Shown one piece after another: positions 18,064 through 26,084 of a DNA stretch of 64,000 nt. The position numbers and the translations under genes were made by a program. Each line of letters begins with the position of its first letter. Positions within the stretch are counted from its first letter, which is position 1. Source of the stretch: CALJFL01 sp963669435 (GTDB lineage Bacteria; Pseudomonadota; Gammaproteobacteria; Pseudomonadales; Halieaceae); assembly GCA_963669435.1 (NCBI GenBank), contig OY770025.1, positions 2,976,001 through 3,040,000 on the forward strand, written 5' to 3'. The notes beneath the pieces are model-generated. The model worked only from the letters and a program-made list of their open reading frames with translations, did not search any database and was not told the origin of the DNA.

Positions 18064-19410
18064 ATGGCTGAAAATACCGAAGTTGGCGAACTGGGCGGGC
18101 CTGAAGACTCTGAGCTATCAGCAATCAGCATTGTTCAACGGGGCAATCTCAAGACCCTGGAAAAAACCCTGCGCAAGCAATGGCGCCTGGGCCAAAACAT
18201 CGTTTTGTGCTGGAGTTCCGACGAGCGCGGCTTGTTGGTCATCCTGGTTCCACATTATTTCCTCGGCAACTACTGTGCTGGCCCCGGGGCTGAAACCACC
18301 GAGAGCGACAATAACGAGGCTTTCGTTCGAGACCTGATTTCTGGCACGCGCCGTAAAACCCGCGAAGAGTTGTTCGCGGTTGCCCAGCGCCTGGATATCT
18401 CTCCAACGTTCATTAAGCTCAGTAGCGAGCTGTCAGAAGACGACAAGGTACTGGAAGCGGTGGAGGAACTCATCCGCCGTTACGGCCTCAGCTTTGTCGA
18501 CGTGCGTGCCGTGCTGCTGTTTGATATCGCGGACTTTTCTCTCTATACACCGTTCGAGCAGGCCAGCCAGCTCAACAGTTTGTCCTACTCGTTGAACTCG
18601 GCATACAACAAGCTGCTGGCACGGGGTATAGAGATCAATTTCGCGCGCACCACCACCGGTGACGGCTACTACGTGTGGAATCGTGATGTCGGTCCTTACT
18701 CCTGCCAGGACCTGTTTCTGTTCATGCTGTTGGTGGTGGCAGATAACGCCACCGCAAGGGCTGCCTCCAAGGGCAATACAGTACCGGTGATTCGCACGGC
18801 GTTTCACATTGGCAGCCATTACGAGTTGTACCAGGCCGAGGGCGTTAACCCCACGGTGTTTAGCTACATCGTCGGTGACGTGACCATTGAATTGGCACGT
18901 ATGGTCGACCTGGCCCAACCCAACCAGATTCTGGTCGGCGACTTCGAATGTTCCATGCCGGGGCGCGGACGTGGTTCAGTGCCGTTGGAAGTGAATATGG
19001 ATTCATCCGCCTATGTGCGTGCTTGCGACCGGGAGTTGGAACGCCTGGTAGGCACCCAGTTGTCCGGCAAGTCGGTGAAGACCATGAGCTGCTACCTGAC
19101 CGGTGGTAGAGATCAGGGGCCCCGCAAGTTTCGTATCACCGATAAACATGGCATGACACGCTTTGCCTATAATTTGCAGGTAGATCTCGACCTCGATGGA
19201 CAATCCCTGGCGCTGGGCCTGGACGAGTCCCAATTGCCCGGCCGTTCGTATGCGGAAACCAGCACTGCGCCTGCCGATACGGTGAGTGAAGCTGGTGCCG
19301 ATGAGATGGAAACAGCAAGCAAATCCGAGGCCCAGACCGCCGAGGCCCTGTTTGATGATCTGGCCACCATGCTGCGACGCCGCGCTGAAAAATCTATAAC
19401 CGAGGAGTAA
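18064..19410 (+). CDS. Class III nucleotidyl cyclase-like protein
   Basis: Cytoplasmic protein of 448 residues with a cyclase-like domain at about 145-330. Strand one carries LLFDIADFSLY with Asp154; the hairpin TTTGDGYYVWN carries Asp200. These match the two metal-binding aspartates of class III adenylyl/guanylyl cyclases. The dimer-interface segment GDVTIELARMVDLAQPNQIL keeps an Arg (279) but has Ile where the transition-state Asn is expected, and the purine-selecting Lys is replaced by Thr. Activity and base preference are therefore uncertain. The N-terminal 140 residues resemble nothing I recognise; the C-terminal tail is acidic. The stop is six bases before an HD protein with phosphodiesterase-like motifs. 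Confidence 0.72.
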   Translation: MAENTEVGELGGPEDSELSAISIVQRGNLKTLEKTLRKQWRLGQNIVLCWSSDERGLLVILVPHYFLGNYCAGPGAETTESDNNEAFVRDLISGTRRKTREELFAVAQRLDISPTFIKLSSELSEDDKVLEAVEELIRRYGLSFVDVRAVLLFDIADFSLYTPFEQASQLNSLSYSLNSAYNKLLARGIEINFARTTTGDGYYVWNRDVGPYSCQDLFLFMLLVVADNATARAASKGNTVPVIRTAFHIGSHYELYQAEGVNPTVFSYIVGDVTIELARMVDLAQPNQILVGDFECSMPGRGRGSVPLEVNMDSSAYVRACDRELERLVGTQLSGKSVKTMSCYLTGGRDQGPRKFRITDKHGMTRFAYNLQVDLDLDGQSLALGLDESQLPGRSYAETSTAPADTVSEAGADEMETASKSEAQTAEALFDDLATMLRRRAEKSITEE

Positions 19411-19416
19411 GGAGTA

Positions 19417-20349
19417 GTGACGGCGCAAATATCACCGCTCAATCTGGATGTCAGTAACACGGTAGATGTTACTGACCCCAATGCGGTGGCACGCAGGGTC
19501 ATCGAAATATTCGATGCCCGCTTTGGCGATGCGGCCAATGCTTCGCTTATTGAGCGATTGGTGGCAGATTTTGCGCGCTTGTACCGCGGAGATTATCCCG
19601 GCTTCCATGCCTGTGACGTCAAGTACCATGACATTCAGCATGTACTGGATGTGACGCTGGCCATGGCGCGTTTGATTGATGGTTACGAGCAAAGCCACGC
19701 ACCGAAGCAACAACTGGGCGCCGATATGGCGCTTGCCGGTATCGCCTGTGCCCTGTTTCACGACGCGGGCTACATCCGCAGAGTCGGTGACACACGTAAC
19801 ACCAGCGGTGCTGCTTATACCCGCACGCATGTCAGTCGCAGTGCGCGTTTCCTGCTGGAATACCTGCCTGAAATTGGCCTGCAATCGTTTGCAGAACTTT
19901 GTGCCCGGGTGGTGCAGTTCACCGGATACCAGCTGAAGGCGGCGGACATTCCGGTGGAATCGCAACGGGAGCGATGGCTGGGTGAACTCCTGGGAACTGC
20001 TGACTTGATTGCGCAGATGGCGGATCGCGACTATCCGCGCAAATGCCAGGAGCACCTGTACGAGGAGTTCGAAATAGGCGGACTGGCTGGTCAGAACGGG
20101 GACTGCGCCCAGGACGGCATGGTTTACCAGTCACCGGAACACCTGTTGGCCACCACCCCGGAATTTATGCGCAATGCGCTCGAGGTGCGCCTGGCCGGCG
20201 AGTTCAATTGCGTCTACCGCTATGCCGAAGTGCACTTTGGTGGTACCAACCTATACCTTCAGGCGATAGAGCGAAACCAGGCGGCCTTTGACGTGCTAAA
20301 CGCGGGCTCAGAACCTGCTGGCCGCAAGCGAAAAGCCTCGGCCGTTTGA
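19417..20349 (+). CDS. HD-domain phosphohydrolase with cyclic nucleotide phosphodiesterase-like motifs
   Basis: A 310-residue protein with GTG start. KYHDIQHVLDV (Tyr70, His71, His75) resembles the class I phosphodiesterase signature YHNxxHxxDV, which holds the general acid and a metal ligand. ALFHDAGYI (His115-Asp116) is the HD pair, THVSRSA adds His138, and GTADLIAQ (Asp196) fits the last metal Asp. Two metals are thus expected. Placement six bases after a cyclase-like gene suggests that one makes and the other breaks a cyclic nucleotide. This is inference; generic HD proteins of unknown substrate share parts of the pattern. The stop overlaps the rsmJ TTG start. Confidence 0.75.
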   Translation: MTAQISPLNLDVSNTVDVTDPNAVARRVIEIFDARFGDAANASLIERLVADFARLYRGDYPGFHACDVKYHDIQHVLDVTLAMARLIDGYEQSHAPKQQLGADMALAGIACALFHDAGYIRRVGDTRNTSGAAYTRTHVSRSARFLLEYLPEIGLQSFAELCARVVQFTGYQLKAADIPVESQRERWLGELLGTADLIAQMADRDYPRKCQEHLYEEFEIGGLAGQNGDCAQDGMVYQSPEHLLATTPEFMRNALEVRLAGEFNCVYRYAEVHFGGTNLYLQAIERNQAAFDVLNAGSEPAGRKRKASAV

Positions 20350-21155
20350 GGGCAACCTTGGCAGTTGCTGTTTGTGCTGGCTCGACCTCCCTGCAGCCGC
20401 AGGCAGAGGCCCTTTCCCGACACTTACAGCTGCCCCTCCTTTCTCCCGGCTCAAACCCGCAGGACTGCACCGAGGTCCCCGTATTATTGATGGTCGAAGA
20501 ACAGGGCCTGGCCCTGCAGCAAACCGGAGTAGGCGCCCCCGGAGCGGTGCGGGTCGAGTTGGGGGGCGGTGCCATGCGACATCGTCGCAAAGGCGGACAC
20601 AATGAGCTGTTGGGTAAAGCGGTCGGTATTGGACGCAAAGAAGAGTTGCATGTATTGGATGCGACCGCCGGGTTGGCCCGGGATGCCTTTGTGCTGGCCG
20701 ATCTCGGGTGTCGCGTCACGCTGTGTGAGCGCAATGGTGTCATAGGCGCCATGCTCGACGAGGCGCTTACCCGCGGATTGGAGGATGCAGATACCTGGCA
20801 GCGTAAGGTGGTATCCCGGATGCAACTGGTGGTGTGTGATGCCGTCGCACTGAGCTTGGAGCAGCTTGGCAGCGTCGACGTGATCTACCTGGATCCGATG
20901 TTTCCGGTCCGTGGCAAACACGCGGCGGTTAAAAAAGATATGGCCCTGTTTCAGCAGGTTCTGGCCACGGACGACCTGGTGGCCGATACGGAAGCATTGA
21001 TGCGTTGGGCGCTGGAACAGGACGTGGCCCGCGTGGTGGTAAAGCGTCCTCGCAAGTCTTCACTGTTGCCGGTGGGAAAACTGTCACATCAGATAAGCGG
21101 CAAGGCTGTGCGGTATGATGTCTACGTAAAACGGGGCCTGGTCCAGGACTCATAA
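20346..21155 (+). CDS. rsmJ: 16S rRNA (guanine-1516-N2) methyltransferase RsmJ
   Basis: SAM-dependent rRNA base methyltransferase, 269 residues. Family marks are GGGAMRHRRKGG, HVLDATAGLARDAFVLADLG (SAM motif I), CERNGVIGAMLDEAL (motif II acidic loop), VIYLDPMFPVRGKHAAVKK (the catalytic DPMFP region) and VVVKRPRKSSLLP. The start is probably TTG at 20346, overlapping the previous TGA (TTGA); another TTG lies four codons on. The overlap suggests coupling with the HD gene, though the functions look unrelated. Confidence 0.93.
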   Translation: MRATLAVAVCAGSTSLQPQAEALSRHLQLPLLSPGSNPQDCTEVPVLLMVEEQGLALQQTGVGAPGAVRVELGGGAMRHRRKGGHNELLGKAVGIGRKEELHVLDATAGLARDAFVLADLGCRVTLCERNGVIGAMLDEALTRGLEDADTWQRKVVSRMQLVVCDAVALSLEQLGSVDVIYLDPMFPVRGKHAAVKKDMALFQQVLATDDLVADTEALMRWALEQDVARVVVKRPRKSSLLPVGKLSHQISGKAVRYDVYVKRGLVQDS

Positions 21156-21174
21156 GCGACTTACAGGTAAAGCC

Positions 21175-22044
21175 ATGATGCTTAGAATCGTTTTGCTCTT
21201 AGCGTTATCCCTGTCTATCCCGGCCTGGGGGGCAGGGGAGCCCCTGCTGATATGGCGGGTCAAGCATGCTGATACCAATCTGTACCTGCTCGGTTCTGTG
21301 CATGTGGCCTTCGCGGAAATTTACCCGCTGCGCGATGAGATCGAGATGGCGTTTCAGCAGTCGGACACGCTGGTGGTCGAGGTGGATATCGGTGGTGAAG
21401 GTGCGCAGGAAATCCAGCAACTCCTGTTACAACACGGTATGCAGCCTCCCGGTCAGTCGCTGGAAACCTCGTTGTCGCCCGAAACCTGGGACGCGCTCTC
21501 TGCCTACCTCAGAAGCAGGGCACTACCCCCGGAAATGTTCCTTAATCTCAGGCCAGGCCTGGTCGCGACCACATTAAGTACCCTGCGCCTGGCAGAGTTG
21601 GGTATGCATGCTGACCTGGGAATCGATCAACACTTTCTGGAACAGGCCCGCAGGTCGAAAGATATCGTCGAATTGGAAACCGTCGAACAACAGGTGAGTT
21701 TGTTACTGGATTTTCCTGAGCCTGATTTGCTGATGGCGCAGACGCTCAACCAACTGGACGAGGTAGATCTCTATATTCGACCGATTTATGACGCCTGGAG
21801 ACTTGGCGACGCAGAAGAGCTTAACCGCTTATTGTTGCAGGATGAGCGCGAGTCTAATCCGGAGTTCGAGCCGATTTACCGCCGCATGTTTGATGATCGC
21901 AATACCCAGATGACCCACAAAATTGTCGACATGCTTAACGGCGAGGGCCGTTATTTTGTCGTCGTGGGGGCGGGGCACCTGGTGGGTGAAACAGGGATCA
22001 TCGCGCAGCTCGAAGCGCAGGGCTTCAAGCCAAACAGACACTAA
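21175..22044 (+). CDS. TraB/GumN family protein
   Basis: Predicted exported protein of 289 residues with a signal peptide (residues 1-20, ending SIPAWGA). The family core is present: LIWRVKHADTNLYLLGSVHVAF near the start, LVVEVDIGG, LGIDQHFLEQAR and the C-terminal YFVVVGAGHLVGETGII. The paired GSxH and GxxH motifs recall the TIKI/erythromycin esterase-like metalloprotease fold, but function in bacteria is not established. It follows rsmJ by 19 bp and precedes the SDR gene by 18 bp, so a shared transcript is likely. Confidence 0.9.
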   Translation: MMLRIVLLLALSLSIPAWGAGEPLLIWRVKHADTNLYLLGSVHVAFAEIYPLRDEIEMAFQQSDTLVVEVDIGGEGAQEIQQLLLQHGMQPPGQSLETSLSPETWDALSAYLRSRALPPEMFLNLRPGLVATTLSTLRLAELGMHADLGIDQHFLEQARRSKDIVELETVEQQVSLLLDFPEPDLLMAQTLNQLDEVDLYIRPIYDAWRLGDAEELNRLLLQDERESNPEFEPIYRRMFDDRNTQMTHKIVDMLNGEGRYFVVVGAGHLVGETGIIAQLEAQGFKPNRH

Positions 22045-22062
22045 ACACAGACAAGGTCCACT

Positions 22063-22815
22063 ATGACTGATAGCAAGAAAACCGCACTGGTTACCGGCGC
22101 GTCCGCCGGTCTGGGTGCCGAGTTTTGTCGGCAACTGGCAGCGCACTGTGAAGTGATCATTGCTGTGGCCCGTCGCAAGGAGCGATTACTGGCCCTCGCA
22201 GCCGAGATTCCTGGCGTTGAGCTACATGCCATCGAAGCGGACTTGAGCACGGTGGAAGGAGTGACTCGCACCACCGAGGCCCTGCGCCAACAGGGTCCGG
22301 TAGATTATCTTATTAACAACGCAGGCTTCGGTACCTTCGGAACACTCGTGGACACGCCGCTTGCCTCACAGCAACGCATGATCCGCTTACATATCGACGC
22401 CACGGTCGAGTTATCGCGAGCAGCAATTCCCTTCATGAAGGAGCGTGGTGGTGGCGTCATCATCAATGTCGCATCTGTTGGCGGTTTTCTAGCCATGCGA
22501 GACACTGCCGTCTACGGTGGCACCAAGGCGTTTCTGGTGTCCTTCTCAAATTCGCTGCAACAAGAGGTTGTTGGACAGAACATCCGCGTGCAATGCCTTT
22601 GCCCGGGTTTTACGCGCACCGAGCTGCAAGATACGCCGGAGTTTGAGGGCTTCGATAAGAGCCGGGTTCCGGAAGAGTTGTGGATGGAGTCTGAGGAGGT
22701 TGTCACTGCAAGTCTGGCGGCTTTGTCGCAGGACACGGTGGTTGTGGTGCCGGGGGATATGAATCGGGAGCTGGTTAAGTCTGGGCTTATGGGGCAGTTG
22801 GAGGGGCTTGGTTAA
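22063..22815 (+). CDS. Short-chain dehydrogenase/reductase (SDR)
   Basis: NAD(P)-dependent oxidoreductase of the classical SDR family, 250 residues. The cofactor motif is TGASAGLGAEF (TGxxxGxG), followed by NNAGFGTFG, catalytic Ser in NVASVGGF and the YxxxK pair in YGGTKAF. An Arg-rich segment after beta2 (VARRKERL) favours NADP. Members with this C terminus are often labelled SDR of unknown substrate. It is the last gene before a 517-bp gene-free region with palindromic repeats. Confidence 0.93.
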   Translation: MTDSKKTALVTGASAGLGAEFCRQLAAHCEVIIAVARRKERLLALAAEIPGVELHAIEADLSTVEGVTRTTEALRQQGPVDYLINNAGFGTFGTLVDTPLASQQRMIRLHIDATVELSRAAIPFMKERGGGVIINVASVGGFLAMRDTAVYGGTKAFLVSFSNSLQQEVVGQNIRVQCLCPGFTRTELQDTPEFEGFDKSRVPEELWMESEEVVTASLAALSQDTVVVVPGDMNRELVKSGLMGQLEGLG

Positions 22816-22924
22816 CCCCGAAAGTTAACTTGGGAGCATCCGGCAGTCTCTCATTGTGCTCCAGCACTGCCTTAAGAATGATTCTGTCTTTGCCCTCTGC
22901 AGGCTTTAGTAGCGCCAGTGTCTG
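22787..22924 (-). pseudogene. Possible 3' remnant of a coding gene (45 codons, no start)
   Basis: Read on the minus strand, 45 codons stay open to a TAA at 22787-22789. The translation (including LLKPAEGKDRIILKAVLEHN and LPDAPKLTFGVNQ) has a protein-like composition. The frame is closed upstream by a TAA that lies inside the left arm of the palindromic element. No start codon or ribosome site is present, and the last 29 bases overlap the SDR gene. It may be a truncated gene end left beside the repeat, or chance. I cannot assign a family. Confidence 0.25.
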
Positions 22925-23019
22925 TTAATTCCTTTCAAGACACGGCGTGAACCCATCCATGGGGCCTCGGCTGCCGCGTCCATGCGGCAGACGGTCTTGA
23001 AAGGAATTAACAGAAACTG
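22916..23019 (+). repeat. Palindromic structured element, copy A
   Basis: Left arm 22916-22941 and right arm 22994-23019 are reverse complements over 26 bases with one mismatch (G22920/A23015). They enclose a 52-base core (22942-22993). The core holds two smaller hairpins: CC-CATCCATG-GG at 22952-22963, and CTGCCGC (22971-22977) with GCGGCAG (22984-22990) around the loop GTCCAT. The same 52-base core, inverted, occurs in copy B at 23112-23221, with paired base changes in the stems. The arms of the two copies differ in sequence. I cannot place it in a named repeat family. Confidence 0.85.
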
Positions 23020-23111
23020 ACTTGTCCCCTACAGCGTATCGTTCATAGGCTGTAACGAACACTGATTTGCATAAGCGCGTTCCAGAGGGGAGGTTGTAAT
23101 AGTGCCTTGTA

Positions 23112-23221
23112 GCCGTGTTGGAAGTAGAGCTGTTTGAAACCGTGGGCGGCATGGACGCCGCCCTCGAGCCTACATGGATGTATTCACGGCGAGTTTCAAA
23201 CAGTTCTACTTCCAGCGCGGC
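23112..23221 (-). repeat. Palindromic structured element, copy B (inverted relative to copy A)
   Basis: Left arm 23112-23140 and right arm 23193-23221 pair over 29 bases. In plus-strand RNA the only non-Watson-Crick pairs are three G-U wobbles (23116/23217, 23118/23215, 23129/23204). The enclosed core (23141-23192) is exactly 52 bases, as in copy A, and read on the minus strand matches it at 38 of 52 positions. GGGCGGC and GCCGCCC form the inner hairpin with loop GTCCAT, and TA-CATCCATG-TA the other. Loops are conserved while stem bases change in pairs, which points to selection on structure or to mobility of a folded strand. Confidence 0.85.
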
Positions 23222-23332
23222 GGGGTGCGATCTCGGAAAGGCTCAATTTAGTCTTTAGCCCTAGGCTGATATCGGGCCGATGCTAGCAGTATCGCCTCGA
23301 TTATCTGTACAGATTCTCTGCGCAAATGCCGA

Positions 23333-24481
23333 CTACACTGACTTCAGCAGAAGATTCTCCAACACACGCCTATAAACATCTGATAGAAGCGGCAAATCAG
23401 CACTCCGGACATGCTCGTTCAGCTTGTGAATCGAAGCATTCACCGGCCCCAATTCAACTACCTGCACGCCATAAGGCGCTATAAACCGACCATCGGAGGT
23501 GCCGCCCGCCGTCGACAATTCCGTCTCAGTGCCTGCAACTTCCCTGATGGCGGTAACAACCGCGTCGACCAGTTCACCGCGCTCGGTCAGGAAAGGCTTG
23601 CCGCTGAGGTTCCACTCGATGCTGTACTCCATTTCGAAGTTGTTGAGGATTGCTTCGGTGCGGGTGCGCAATTCGTCCGCCGTCACCTCCGTCGAGAAGC
23701 GAAAGTTGAATTGCACCTCCAGTGCCCCGGGAATGACATTGGTAGCACCGGTACCGCCGTTGATATTGGAAATTTGCATCGATGTGGGCGGAAAGAACTC
23801 ATTACCCTGATCCCAGGTTTCAGCGGCCAGGGCCGCCAATGCCGGCATGGCATCGTGGATGGGATTGCGGGCCAGGTGAGGGTAGGCGATATGGCCCTGT
23901 ATTCCGGTCACCGTGAGAATCGCACCCAGCGAGCCGCGCCTGCCATTTTTCACCACATCGCCCAGCGTCGATGTGCTTGACGGTTCGCCCACCAGGCACC
24001 AGTCGATGTTCGTGTCCTGGTTCACCAGTTGTTCCATCACGCGCACGGTACCATCGACCGCGGGGCCCTCCTCATCGGAAGTAATCAGGAAACCGATGCG
24101 GCCGGTGTGGTCGGGGTTGGCGGCTACAAATGCCTCACAGGCGGTGACCATTGCTGCCAGGCTGCCTTTCATATCGGCGGCGCCACGACCGTAGAGCAGG
24201 CCATCGCGCTCCTCGGGCGCAAAAGGCGGTGATTGCCACTGGTCTAACGGGCCGGTGGGTACAACATCCGTGTGACCGGCGAAGGCGAGCAGGGGGCCGT
24301 AGTTACCGCGCTCGGCCCAGAAGTTTTTGACGTCGCCAAAATTCATTTCTGTACAGCGAAAGCCGATGGCGGACAGGCGCGACATCATCAGCACCTGGCA
24401 CCCGGCGTCCTTGGGGGTGACGGACTCCTTTTCCATAAGTTCGCGGGCGAGGGCTAGCGTAGCGTCCATAACAGTGTTCAC
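23333..24481 (-). CDS. dapE: Succinyl-diaminopimelate desuccinylase
   Basis: Zinc peptidase-like enzyme releasing LL-diaminopimelate from its N-succinyl form, 382 residues. Metal and catalytic segments are FAGHTDVVPTGP (His-Asp), YGRGAADMKGS, the general-base pair in TSDEEGPA, and TSDGRFIAPYG near the C terminus. ELGPVNASIHKLNEHV holds the last metal His. Length matches the family (about 375). The dapD gene ends nine bases upstream, so dapD-dapE form one unit with the ArsC-like gene before them, a Pseudomonas/E. coli-like association. Confidence 0.97.
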   Translation of the reverse strand: MNTVMDATLALARELMEKESVTPKDAGCQVLMMSRLSAIGFRCTEMNFGDVKNFWAERGNYGPLLAFAGHTDVVPTGPLDQWQSPPFAPEERDGLLYGRGAADMKGSLAAMVTACEAFVAANPDHTGRIGFLITSDEEGPAVDGTVRVMEQLVNQDTNIDWCLVGEPSSTSTLGDVVKNGRRGSLGAILTVTGIQGHIAYPHLARNPIHDAMPALAALAAETWDQGNEFFPPTSMQISNINGGTGATNVIPGALEVQFNFRFSTEVTADELRTRTEAILNNFEMEYSIEWNLSGKPFLTERGELVDAVVTAIREVAGTETELSTAGGTSDGRFIAPYGVQVVELGPVNASIHKLNEHVRSADLPLLSDVYRRVLENLLLKSV

Positions 24482-24490
24482 ATCACGACA

Positions 24491-25510
24491 TTAGTTGTGT
24501 GCGTGCAGTTCCTCATTGAGTTCGATGGCCGATTTGTTGGTCAGGCACTCGACCGCACCCGACGTGGAGTTGCGGCGAAATAGCAGATCGGACTTGCCCA
24601 CTAGGTCGCGCGCTTTTACGGTTTCTACCACCTGGCCGTTTTCATCCAGCATCGTGCACTTGGTGCCGGCCGTAACGAACAGGCCCGCTTCCACAGTACA
24701 GCGATCGCCCAGGGGGATGCCGATACCGGCGTTGGCACCTATCAGGCATTCCTTGCCGACCGAGATGACAATGTCGCCTCCCCCGGAGAGCGTGCCAATC
24801 GTAGAGCAGCCGCCGCCCAGGTCCGATCCGCTGCCCACGCGCACGCCTGCTGAGATCCTGCCTTCGATCATGCCGGGGCCGTCAGTGCCGGCATTAAAGT
24901 TGACGAAGCCCTCGTGCATGATGGTGGTACCCTCGCCCAGGTAGGCACCGAGGCGCACCCGCGCGGTGTGGGCAATGCGCACGCCGGTCGGCACGACGTA
25001 GTTGGTCATCTTGGGAAACTTATCGACGCAGCTGACCTCCAGGGTCTCTCCTCGCAGTCGCGCATCGAGCTGGCGTTGCGGTAACTCGGCTAAATCAACA
25101 GCGCCCTCGTTGGTCCAGGCGACATTGGGCAACACCCCAAATAGGCCGGTCAGGTTGGTGCCCTGGGGGGTAACCAGGCGGTGTGACAGCAGGTGCAGCT
25201 TCAGGTAGCCCTGGGGTACCGTTGCCGGAGCAGCGTCCTCGGTCAGCAGTACCGCAAGAACAGGTTTTTGGGACTCCAACAGTTGGCTGACCAGTGCTGC
25301 CTGTGGTTTTTCCCCGGCCTGTTCCAGGGCCAGGCGCAGCTGCCGCAGGTCCTTGTCGTCGAGTGGCTCTTCATTGCAGTATTGTTTTGCCGCTTCCACC
25401 AGTGCGGGTGAGGGCGCCAGCACAGGTTGTGGGAAGAAAACTTCCAACCACTGGTCTTCATTGTTCTGGGTACCGATTCCCAGGCCGAGTGCATATGCGC
25501 TGTCTGTCAT
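24491..25510 (-). CDS. dapD: Tetrahydrodipicolinate N-succinyltransferase
   Basis: Transfers succinyl from succinyl-CoA to tetrahydrodipicolinate in the diaminopimelate pathway. At 339 residues it is the longer DapD form known from Pseudomonas rather than the 274-residue E. coli form. The left-handed beta-helix starts near residue 175 (TGVRIAHTARVRLGAYLGEGTTI-type hexapeptides) and contains MHEGFVNFNAGTDG and GGGCSTIGTLSGGG. The gene lies between the ArsC-like gene and dapE, all on the minus strand. Confidence 0.96.
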   Translation of the reverse strand: MTDSAYALGLGIGTQNNEDQWLEVFFPQPVLAPSPALVEAAKQYCNEEPLDDKDLRQLRLALEQAGEKPQAALVSQLLESQKPVLAVLLTEDAAPATVPQGYLKLHLLSHRLVTPQGTNLTGLFGVLPNVAWTNEGAVDLAELPQRQLDARLRGETLEVSCVDKFPKMTNYVVPTGVRIAHTARVRLGAYLGEGTTIMHEGFVNFNAGTDGPGMIEGRISAGVRVGSGSDLGGGCSTIGTLSGGGDIVISVGKECLIGANAGIGIPLGDRCTVEAGLFVTAGTKCTMLDENGQVVETVKARDLVGKSDLLFRRNSTSGAVECLTNKSAIELNEELHAHN

Positions 25511-25530
25511 TGTGTATCCTGTCGCCGGTT

Positions 25531-25887
25531 TTAAAGGGTATGTTGACTAAAAATGTCCTGGTAGCTCGCCGCGCTGAATCCCGTATGGCGCTGGTGACCT
25601 GTATCCAGGAGTGGACGTTTGATCAGCGTGGGTTGTTCCAGTATGGCGTCGAGAGCCGATGCTGCATTCATTCCTTCCCGCTGCTCAGGAGAGAGCGCTT
25701 TCCACGAGGTGCTGCGGCGGTTGACCAATGTCTCCCAGCCCAGTTCAGCCAGCCATGCGCTGACACTTTCCTTGTCCAGACCATCGTCGCGAAAGTCGTG
25801 AAAGGCATACTCGATACCCTGTTGCTCAAGCCATTTACGGGCTTTTTTAACCGTGTCGCAATTCTTGATGCCATACAAAGTGATCAA
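25531..25887 (-). CDS. ArsC-family reductase-like protein (YffB/Spx type)
   Basis: Thioredoxin-fold protein of 118 residues. It starts LYGIKNCDTVKKARKWL, with a single Cys near position 10, and later has NRRSTSWKAL and LIKRPLLDTG, the basic substrate loop of ArsC-family proteins. The second Cys of true arsenate reductases is missing, as in YffB. In E. coli yffB sits beside dapE; the same neighbourhood here (20 bp before dapD) argues for the YffB branch. The physiological substrate is unknown; glutathione-linked reduction has been suggested for the family. Confidence 0.9.
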   Translation of the reverse strand: MITLYGIKNCDTVKKARKWLEQQGIEYAFHDFRDDGLDKESVSAWLAELGWETLVNRRSTSWKALSPEQREGMNAASALDAILEQPTLIKRPLLDTGHQRHTGFSAASYQDIFSQHTL

Positions 25888-26084
25888 GCTGTCGGCTCCT
25901 GACGCAATCCGCCGCTAAAAGGCCGCGTAGCATAGCAAATAGGCTCCATTAGATATAGATTAGGCGATGCTTGGCGATGCGATTCGCCCTCCAGGTGTTG
26001 GTGTCGGATGTTTATGTCGGACCACATGGAGGGCCAGCCGCTGTGTGAATTTCTGCCCCACTCCAATAACGCGAGGAGATTGTC

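Larger units (their letters stand above)
22816..23332. other. 517-bp gene-free region between convergent SDR and dapE genes
   Basis: Neither strand holds a credible complete gene. The region contains two palindromic structured elements (22916-23019 and 23112-23221), a possible coding remnant at its left end, a 92-bp spacer between the elements and about 110 bp without visible structure before the dapE stop. It lies at the 3' ends of both flanking genes, so terminator or mRNA-end roles are possible. No classical GC hairpin plus T-tract is seen. Confidence 0.7.

Noticed and set aside
22916..23221. Integron attC sites as an explanation of the palindromes
   Set aside because: The ends lack matched RYYYAAC and GTTRRRY core sites, no integrase or cassette genes are nearby, and the two copies are inverted.
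22916..23221. Ordinary rho-independent terminators for SDR and dapE
   Set aside because: The stems are far longer than terminators, the cores have conserved loops, and no T-run follows.
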